Source: Phycisphaeraceae bacterium
Lineage (GTDB): Bacteria > Planctomycetota > Phycisphaerae > Phycisphaerales > UBA1924
Direction of reading: 5' to 3'
Assembly: GCA_009827215.1 (NCBI GenBank)
Contig: WUAJ01000045.1
Coordinates: 1-13,181, forward strand
Length of the DNA stretch: 13,181 bases
The notes beneath the pieces are model-generated. The model was not told the DNA's origin and did not search any database. It worked only from the letters and a program-made list of their open reading frames with translations. This document shows, one piece after another, positions 9,101 to 13,181 of this stretch. A program made the position numbers and the translations under genes. Positions within the stretch are counted from its first letter, which is position 1; each line of letters starts with the position of its first letter.

Positions 9101-9138
9101 ATCATCGCGCACGCCGACAAAGTCATCTTCCGAGTCAT
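6118..9138 (-). CDS. Large repetitive beta-strand surface protein with C-terminal dockerin-like module
   Basis: Probable extracellular structural or adhesive protein of 1006 residues. The signal peptide is about 1-22 (cleavage FSA before Gln). The N-terminal part (27-95, W-x-D-x-x-N-W-x-G-G-V-P-D type) resembles the start of planctomycete 'autotransporter-associated beta-strand repeat' proteins. From residue 261 a long unit recurs, marked by NDGTIVVNSN or its variants at 261, 427, 600 and 768. Gly-, Asn- and Thr-rich motifs such as IVNNGT and GSGQV suggest a parallel beta-helix or solenoid. No outer-membrane autotransporter barrel follows; instead residues 843-948 form a closing beta region, then Cys952 to Cys1005 enclose two good dockerin-like loops. 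Its end is Gly-Thr-Cys-Gly, unlike the Gly-Cys-Pro of the others. Start at 9138: AGGGG lies about seven bases upstream; an ATG four codons in is less likely. The ligand is unknown. Confidence 0.9.
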   Translation of the reverse strand: MTRKMTLSACAMIALAGSTFSAQGNDWAAPVNGLWSDMANWVGGVPDIDTENAVLGLSGSYVVELNFNYTINSLLITNIGATLEINANRTLGMDSGMLNNGEVFMNPQGTGSNAFLSFVADGTITGNGSIVLNALTEPGDATILPNTFTVTQDVNHMIEGAGRIQGNFINNGTVLANNPAGAGLEIAGTFTQGVMGSAGADNATLLLGNGSTTTGGELTSVNGGVIQVTNGTATINDVTNTGTINILGSSDFLAMTGDVTNDGTIVVNSNSATFNAHLRYDAEATLNGTGEVQLVSLGDFGDAQIYTEGAFNGTIGNSQTVSGSGLVNGRNGGTIVNQGTITGTDPAFGLGLDGSHVGDGGEYRADGGTLSLRNGLVLTGGTFDTSLGGKVLKSDNGSSTISGVTNNGDLDMNGSGGSLRLGGSITNNGLITINANQNVFNSTLVSSENVVIDGTGTIEMISLGDINDARIRAEDFGMITIGADQTAQGSGRIEGADDGVVVNLGTINGNFAAVGKDPVRELRLTGNHDGNGVGVYRSDDGLLGLGNGLILSNGNFDSSGVGIVEVTSNGGATISNCTNIGEMGIRGNGGSLLMTGPITNDGTIFVNSNMNIFNAALVFSDASAVLSGSGTVRMQAISELGDAQLSVADAYNAVIGPNQTIAGSGQVRGGNGGVIVNNGTMNGDDPAFELRLFENHNGSGGGIYRADDGSLGFSGGANLTGGTFDTNGTGEVGMFVGGTASINDVTNEGVFNIYGNGTTVNLDGPIVNNGTITINSNTNIFNAALRFQTDTTISGTGTIHLINAGQSADAQLVATSGFTGTIGSGQTVTGDGQIGNTIQMNGTVDPSGITREFQIDDLTIGSTGGMVADLGGLLIGEYDRLVLGGGNTINLDGTLTVQLDGGYVPMFLDTWDIITGGTVVGEFADHVFPTAAAGLEYKAIYESNRVFVVLTCAADLTGDGLLNFLDVSAFLSFYSAADVRGDINGDGSFNFLDVSLFLQIYSGTCG
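6619..8358 (-). repeat. Internal long repeats in the beta-helix protein (3 full units plus a partial)
   Basis: Units start at residues 261, 427, 600 and 768, giving spacings of 166, 173 and 168 residues; the fourth unit fades near residue 840. Each holds, in order, the N-[ND]-G-x-I-x-[VI]-N-[SA]-N motif, a GTG or GSG strand, a DA[QR] strand, a 'QT' turn, an 'IVN-GT' strand, a Y-R-[AS]-D-x-G motif, an N-F-D or T-F-D motif and a 'TIS/SIN ... TN' strand. Units are clearly homologous but diverged in protein sequence, so the duplication is old. Confidence 0.85.
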
Positions 9139-9206
9139 TGGTTTCCCCTAATGATTGATAGTCTCTCTCTTTACACAAAATCCGCGGCTCGCGCCACGAG
9201 ACACAT

Positions 9207-9234
9207 AGGGTAGCACAAGCAACAACGATCTCAA
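9207..9234 (-). promoter_or_regulatory. Candidate sigma-70-type promoter for the repeat-protein gene
   Basis: On the minus strand TTGAGA (9229-9234, five of six to TTGACA), a 16-base spacer, and TACCCT (9207-9212) preceded by TGC as in an extended -10. It sits just after the upstream gene's terminator and about 70 bases before the ATG at 9138. The leader would contain a small GCGA-loop hairpin near 9186-9200. Confidence 0.4.
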
Positions 9235-9291
9235 AGACCCAATTGTCCAAAAACCCCCCTCACAAGGACCAAATAACACGATCATCACACC

Positions 9292-9321
9292 AAAAAACCG
9301 GTCACCAAACTTGGTGACCGG
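9292..9321 (-). terminator. Strong rho-independent terminator after the PQQ-type dehydrogenase gene
   Basis: A 24-base inverted repeat at 9298-9321 (stem CCGGTCACC..GGTGACCGG) is followed on the minus strand by six T residues (9292-9297). It begins about 30 bases past the stop codon at 9353. This is the best terminator in the window. Confidence 0.88.
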
Positions 9322-9352
9322 CTCTGAAATCGTCTGCGATCATGAACTCAGA

Positions 9353-10702
9353 TCAAGGACATCCAGCACTGAACGCCGAGAGAAACGCGGAGACATCAAG
9401 AAAGTTGAACGAACCTTCTCCAGTAAAATCCGCCGCGGGATCCTGATTCCCGAATGCCGCGAGGAACGCGGAAACATCGAGAAAGTTCAGATCACCCTCG
9501 CCTGTGAAGTCTGGAAGACACGCTTCCTCACACGCATCAGGGATGCCGTCGTCGTTCTTATCTGGTGCGCTCGGATTGATGATCTTGAATACACCAGATC
9601 CGCGAGTGAAGTAGATCTCGCCGTCTTCGTCCTCACCGAACGAAGTCACGCCGAAACCAGCCGCAAACTCAGTGGATCGGCTGTAGCCGTTATCCGGATC
9701 GAGCGACCAGATGTCACCTGTGCAGTAATCCGCGAAGATGTACTTCCCTTGGTAGTCAGTACCAAGCTCACAGCCTCGGTACACATAGCCACCTGTGACC
9801 GAGCATCCTTGACCGTGGTTGTATACATACTGTGGATCGGTCCATCCGGACACACCACAGTTCCCAGTGCTGTACTGCACGAGACCTTCGCGGCAGCGCC
9901 AGCCGTAGAACAAGCCACCGACATTGCCAACATTGTGGTTTACTTCTTCCCACGCGTTCTGACCAACATCCGCGATCCACATGTCGCCGTTGTCACGATC
10001 GAATGAGCAGCGCCAAGCGTTGCGGATGCCGTAGTGGTAGATCTCACCGCGTGTTGTAGAGTTGCCATCGTTCCATGCGTTGCCGGACGGGATGCCGTAC
10101 TCAAGACCTGGATCCATCGTGTCGACATCGATTCGCAGCATCTTCCCAAGCAAGCTTGCCAGATTCGCCGAACGATTCCCCGGATCACCACCCGATCCGC
10201 CGTCACCGGTCGAGATGTACAGGTAGCCATCCGGACCGAACCCGATCCAACCACCATTATGGTTTGAGAACGGCTGATCGATCTGCATGAGAATCCGCTC
10301 GGAAGCAGGATTCGCGACTGTATCGGTCACAGCGCTGAACTCAGAGATGAATGTGTCACCCGAACCGGTATCGCCGGTGTAGTTCACATAGAACTTGCCT
10401 TCACCGTCAGCACCTTCGACCGCGTAGTCAGGGTGGAACGCAAGACCGAGCAATCCACGCTCACCGCCGGAGCGGACCGGACCGGTGATATCAAGGAACG
10501 GTGTCGCAAGCAGAGTTCCGTCCGAATCGATGATCCGGATACGACCAGCTTGTTCGATCACGAACAAACGGCCTGAGCCGTCGCCCGCGTGAGTCACAAA
10601 CACAGGTCCCGACAGACCCGATGCAACACTCTGGCTAGTCAACTGCGCCTGAGCGATCGATGCGCCGGCAGCGAGAATACACGCACACACAAGATTCTTC
10701 AT
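9353..10702 (-). CDS. Secreted PQQ-dependent glucose/sorbosone dehydrogenase-like beta-propeller with C-terminal dockerin-like module
   Basis: Probable soluble quinoprotein oxidising an aldose or similar alcohol/aldehyde outside the cytoplasm and passing electrons to an acceptor; 449 residues. Signal peptide 1-20 (AQAQ). The GSDH-family core spans about 25-378: the opening SGLSGPVFVTHAGDGSGRLF, GLLGLAFHPDY (83-93), NHNGGWIGFGPDGYLYIS (147-164, His148 at the catalytic-base position of soluble glucose dehydrogenase), TGDGGSGGDPGNRS (165-178), LLGKMLRIDVD, and YGIRNAWR (224-231, with Arg227 at the PQQ-contact position). Residues 381-391 (DKNDDGIPDAC) form a thrombospondin-3-like Ca-binding linker. 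Cys395 to Cys448 enclose two similar, well-formed dockerin-like loops. Start: GGGAG lies about eight bases before the ATG. Many GSDH-fold proteins have no proven PQQ activity, so substrate and cofactor are inferred. Confidence 0.92.
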   Translation of the reverse strand: MKNLVCACILAAGASIAQAQLTSQSVASGLSGPVFVTHAGDGSGRLFVIEQAGRIRIIDSDGTLLATPFLDITGPVRSGGERGLLGLAFHPDYAVEGADGEGKFYVNYTGDTGSGDTFISEFSAVTDTVANPASERILMQIDQPFSNHNGGWIGFGPDGYLYISTGDGGSGGDPGNRSANLASLLGKMLRIDVDTMDPGLEYGIPSGNAWNDGNSTTRGEIYHYGIRNAWRCSFDRDNGDMWIADVGQNAWEEVNHNVGNVGGLFYGWRCREGLVQYSTGNCGVSGWTDPQYVYNHGQGCSVTGGYVYRGCELGTDYQGKYIFADYCTGDIWSLDPDNGYSRSTEFAAGFGVTSFGEDEDGEIYFTRGSGVFKIINPSAPDKNDDGIPDACEEACLPDFTGEGDLNFLDVSAFLAAFGNQDPAADFTGEGSFNFLDVSAFLSAFSAGCP

Positions 10703-10733
10703 TCGATGATCTCCCTACAGATCCGATGTTTGG

Positions 10734-10763
10734 TTGATACCTGTCGTCTCAGACGAGCGACAA
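10734..10763 (-). promoter_or_regulatory. Weak promoter candidate with a 13-bp palindrome in its spacer
   Basis: On the minus strand TTGTCG (10758-10763), 18 bases, then TATCAA (10734-10739), about 31 bases before the ATG at 10702. The spacer contains the palindrome tcgtctcagacga (10744-10756), which could be a regulator site. Each box matches the sigma-70 consensus at only four of six positions. Confidence 0.3.
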
Positions 10764-10819
10764 GTTGAGGCAGGTAAAGCGTACACATGGACGAATGTCC
10801 ACTCAACACAATTCGGCTC

Positions 10820-10834
10820 AAAAACCCCGCGGTT
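10820..10834 (-). terminator. Weak terminator-like element after the peroxidase gene
   Basis: On the minus strand AACC-GCGG-GGTT followed directly by TTT, about 43 bases past the stop codon at 10877. The stem is only four pairs and part of the T run lies in the stem, so it is a poor intrinsic terminator. It is listed because it is the only candidate in this gap. Confidence 0.22.
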
Positions 10835-10876
10835 CCAATGAATTAGGGATCTGAACGCGAATCAAACCCGATCAAA

Positions 10877-12781
10877 TCAAGGACATCCCTGACCGAACGC
10901 GCTCAGGAACGCGGAAACATCGAGGAAGTTGAACGATCCGTCGTTATTGATGTCCGCAGCCGTGCTCTGGGCCGAGAACGCACTGAGGAACGCGGACACA
11001 TCCAGGAAGTTCGATAACCCATCCGCGTTGAAGTCCGCGACACACGCGACGACACAAGGCAGCGATTCACTGCAGAACAGATCCAATCTTGCCGGCTCTG
11101 AACGAGACTCGCCCCCCACAGCACCAGCATCAGAGATCACCCACTGCATCCACATGGTCGAACCATCAAGCGCCGGATTGTCTGGGATTGGATAGTGCAT
11201 GGTGCCGTAGCCCATCCCATCACCGGAACCATTGAGCGTGATCGGACCGAGCAGTTGATCGCTCGCGACCACCCCACCAACCGGAGGATTACTCGAGATC
11301 GCAACCCACGCTTGTGCACCACCCAGCGCTGTGTCTACACCAATCTTGAAGTCATCATTCCCAAGATTCGGTGGAACCACCGCGATCATCTTCGGCACAG
11401 CGCCCCCACTCCCAGCGCTCCCTGCACCATCCAGTGACGGATTCGGCGCACCACGCTCGGTATACAACTGCGGACGATCAAACGGGAATGTCTCGTTGAG
11501 CACACGCGGATCAGTTAAACCATTCTGAATGAAGTCTCGAACCGCGGCATTCCCTGCACCGAAATCGATCGAACCGAAGTTGTCAAGATTCTCAAAGAAC
11601 GGCCCGAACCCATTGCGACGAGCGTAGAAGTCCAAGATCTCATCAACATCTGCAAGCCCGCCGTTGTGCATCATCCGATTGCGCAGTCCCGCGTTGCGGA
11701 TCGAAGGTGTGCGGAATCTGCCACGATCTGAGAAGCTACCAGTGACTTCCATTCGCCCAGTGTCTTCATGCGGAGGACGGATCCCATCAACAAAGAAGTC
11801 TGAGTTCGCGAAGGTCGGACTCGGATGACAGAAAGTACACGACGAGTTCTGCATCAGCGTGAAACCCTGAATCTGCTGTGGGGTCATCGCATTCTGGTCA
11901 CCGCTGTTCCACAAATCCCAAGGCGTTTCATTGGGAACAAGCGTGCGCTGATAGGTCGCCATCGCATATGCGATCCGCACCGCGTTGATTGCTGGATCAC
12001 CAAACGCTTCTTCAAAGAGCTCCGGATATGTCGGATCCACATCCAGCGCCGCTTGCATGTCTGCAGGGAGATCACTCGCCAGCGCCATCGGACGCGCATT
12101 GGTCAGCTTCTCACGCACCTGATCCCAGGTCCGGCCGGCATGCGACATCTCGTCAGTGCTCAAAATCGGAACCAGTGCTTGGATTTCAAGACCACCAACA
12201 CCAGACTGGAACACTACCTCGCCGCTCTCCGGATCGACAAACTCAAACTCGGCGCGCCCGTCCCAGAAAAGGTTCGCTTGATACATCGCCATCAGGTTCG
12301 TCTGCGCTACGCGCCGAGTCACCTGTGGTTCAAGACCAAACAACTCGCTGCGGAGATACTGATCCATCTCATCGGACTTGATCACGCCGGGAGATCCGAG
12401 CACATCATCATCCGTGTTGAACACGCCGTCGAATCCAGGATGACGCCCGATACGAGGATCCGCGCCACCGCTCGAAGGGATGTGGCATGTCCCGCAAGAA
12501 ATAGTATTGTCCGATGAGAGTTGCTCTTCCCAGAACAAAATCTTCCCGAGCACCCGCTTCGCTTCTGTCGGAGGATTCTGGAACGGAGCGCTCGGTGTCC
12601 ACAAAGGCGGATCCATCATCGGACGCGCCAGCTCAAGATCCTCAAGACCATTCGCTTCAAACTCCATGTGATCAACCACTGTCGGTACAGACTTCGCATC
12701 CTGCGCCATTAGCGGCGCAGTAAGCAAAGCAATGGATCCAGACAGCAAAGCCAAACGAGTGAAACTTGAAGCAATCATCAT
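10877..12781 (-). CDS. Secreted diheme cytochrome c peroxidase/MauG-family protein with C-terminal dockerin-like module
   Basis: Extracytoplasmic diheme oxidoreductase of 634 residues; family members reduce hydrogen peroxide with electrons from small cytochromes, or oxidise a protein or organic substrate. Signal peptide about 1-26 (LMA before Gln). Heme 1 is Cys96-His100 (ISCGTCHIPSSGG) after the family motif LGKILFWEEQLS (78-89). Next come FWDGRA (172-177), LEIQALVPIL (198-207) and AYAMATYQRTL (271-281). Heme 2 is Cys315-His319 (SCTFCHPSP), followed by FRTPSIRNAGL (356-366) and MMHNGG (370-375), where Met371 is the likely axial ligand. Residues about 440-575 are an extra beta-rich region not found in short peroxidases. 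Cys580 to Cys633 enclose the dockerin-like pair (loop 1 has Asn-Ala at positions 3-4). AGGAG stands eight bases before the first of two adjacent ATGs. Peroxidase versus MauG-like activity cannot be decided from sequence. Confidence 0.93.
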   Translation of the reverse strand: MMIASSFTRLALLSGSIALLTAPLMAQDAKSVPTVVDHMEFEANGLEDLELARPMMDPPLWTPSAPFQNPPTEAKRVLGKILFWEEQLSSDNTISCGTCHIPSSGGADPRIGRHPGFDGVFNTDDDVLGSPGVIKSDEMDQYLRSELFGLEPQVTRRVAQTNLMAMYQANLFWDGRAEFEFVDPESGEVVFQSGVGGLEIQALVPILSTDEMSHAGRTWDQVREKLTNARPMALASDLPADMQAALDVDPTYPELFEEAFGDPAINAVRIAYAMATYQRTLVPNETPWDLWNSGDQNAMTPQQIQGFTLMQNSSCTFCHPSPTFANSDFFVDGIRPPHEDTGRMEVTGSFSDRGRFRTPSIRNAGLRNRMMHNGGLADVDEILDFYARRNGFGPFFENLDNFGSIDFGAGNAAVRDFIQNGLTDPRVLNETFPFDRPQLYTERGAPNPSLDGAGSAGSGGAVPKMIAVVPPNLGNDDFKIGVDTALGGAQAWVAISSNPPVGGVVASDQLLGPITLNGSGDGMGYGTMHYPIPDNPALDGSTMWMQWVISDAGAVGGESRSEPARLDLFCSESLPCVVACVADFNADGLSNFLDVSAFLSAFSAQSTAADINNDGSFNFLDVSAFLSAFGQGCP

Positions 12782-12857
12782 CGAGAGATCTCCTGTGTAA
12801 CTCTCCTGAACTCTATCCGAGACCTCATTCCTGTGTATACAGAATCAGAATCGAACT

Positions 12858-13181
12858 TTATGGGCAACCCTTCGCGTATGCCGCGAGGAATGCAGACACA
12901 TCAAGGAAGTTAAAGTTTCCATCAGGCTCGAAGTCCGCGACCGGATCGCTCGCTGAGAATGCGCCCAAGAAATCGGACACATCGAGGAAGTTGAGCATGC
13001 CGTCCATCGTCAGGTCCGCAGGACACGCTTCGACACATTCAGTCGAACCCGGACCGAACCAGTCGCCGCCAACGATGTTGCATGTAAACGCATCGAACTG
13101 TGTGCACGCACCAGTTGCCGGGATGAAACAGGCACCCAAGCACTGGATCGAATCGCACGCTGTCCCTGGACCGCTCCAGAC
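12858..13181 (-). CDS. C-terminal end of a Cys-rich secreted protein with dockerin-like module (5' end outside window)
   Basis: The reading frame is open to the right edge, so the true start lies beyond 13181; a TTG at 13139 is only an internal Leu codon. 107 residues are visible. Before the dockerin, Cys occurs at visible residues 9, 14, 18, 26, 34 and 49. A short motif recurs: W-x-G-P-G-x-x-C (2-9) and W-F-G-P-G-S-T-E-C (41-49), with GACFIP..GACT between, as in short Cys-rich 'G-A-C-C ... G-G-x-W-x-G' repeats that I recall from planctomycete secreted proteins. Cys53 to Cys106 enclose two loops, DLTMDGMLNFLD and DFEPDGNFNFLD. The function of the upstream part cannot be seen. No clear terminator is visible in the 76 bases before the next gene. 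Confidence 0.85.
   Translation of the reverse strand, partial: VWSGPGTACDSIQCLGACFIPATGACTQFDAFTCNIVGGDWFGPGSTECVEACPADLTMDGMLNFLDVSDFLGAFSASDPVADFEPDGNFNFLDVSAFLAAYAKGCP

Noticed and set aside
6118..9138. Classical type V autotransporter
   Set aside because: The passenger-like repeats are present, but there is no C-terminal outer-membrane barrel; the end is the dockerin-like module.
9311..10006. Long open frame on the plus strand (231 codons)
   Set aside because: It is antisense to the dehydrogenase 3' end and starts inside the terminator hairpin. It shows the same shadow pattern of the EF-hand repeats as the other antisense frame.
11825..12517. Open frame on the plus strand (230 codons)
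   Set aside because: It is antisense to the diheme peroxidase gene, whose heme motifs fix the coding strand; the composition is Arg/His-rich as expected for a shadow frame.
12782..12857. Hairpin near the TGTATACA sequence as a terminator for the rightmost gene
   Set aside because: The stem needs a bulge and has no T run, so it is not a convincing intrinsic terminator. No clear promoter was found in this gap either.
36..12992. Evenly recurring short repeat that could suggest a CRISPR-like or dispersed mobile repeat
   Set aside because: Each copy lies in frame within a dockerin-like coding module, in pairs about 81 bases apart inside genes, not as repeat-spacer units.
3132..13025. C-terminal sorting signals of LPXTG, PEP-CTERM or lipoprotein type
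   Set aside because: No LPXTG or PEP motif, no C-terminal hydrophobic helix with basic tail, and the signal peptides lack a lipobox Cys. The ends are hydrophilic EF-hand helices closing in Gly-Cys-Pro.
12858..13139. A complete small gene starting at TTG 13139
   Set aside because: The frame stays open to the window edge and the upstream codons continue the same Cys-rich W-x-G-P-G repeat, and no signal peptide follows the TTG. It is the tail of a longer gene.

Overview
The window looks like chromosome of a planctomycete, most likely the Phycisphaerae/Phycisphaerales. The basis is a set of secreted proteins ending in a duplicated dockerin-like EF-hand module of the type D-F-T-G-D-G-x-L-N-F-L-D-V-S-A-F-L that closes with Gly-Cys-Pro. 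As I recall, public annotation calls this a 'GC-type' dockerin typical of that group; I could not look it up. No tRNA, rRNA, CRISPR array, transposase or phage gene was seen.

Layout: all seven genes lie on the minus strand, so transcription runs right to left. From 13181 leftwards: (7) the 3' end of a Cys-rich secreted protein (12858-13181); (6) a diheme cytochrome c peroxidase/MauG-family protein (10877-12781); (5) a PQQ-type glucose/sorbosone dehydrogenase-like beta-propeller (9353-10702); (4) a 1006-residue repetitive beta-strand-rich surface protein (6118-9138); (3) a small secreted protein of unknown function (5245-6060); (2) a pentaheme c-type cytochrome (3132-5036); (1) a Kp-43-like subtilisin protease whose 3' end leaves the window (1-3025). 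Intergenic gaps are 57 to 214 bases, so no stretch over 300 bases lacks a gene.

Every gene whose start is in the window begins with a Sec-type signal peptide, and every gene carries the C-terminal dockerin-like module (only its first half is visible in gene 1). In all six complete copies the Cys before the first loop and the final Cys are exactly 53 residues apart. The catalytic parts are otherwise unrelated: protease, two heme proteins, a quinoprotein and a repeat protein. The common element is therefore the tag, which suggests secretion and docking or anchoring on a shared surface partner. No cohesin-like partner is encoded here.

Hairpin terminators after genes 5, 3 and 2 and promoter-like sites before genes 5, 4 and 2 suggest mostly separate transcription units rather than one operon. 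Genes 4 and 3 (57-base gap, no terminator seen) may be co-transcribed. The most interesting possibility is that three oxidoreductases (pentaheme cytochrome, diheme peroxidase, PQQ-type dehydrogenase) carry the same docking tag, which could bring them together as an extracytoplasmic electron-transfer assembly. That is inference; only the shared tag is seen.
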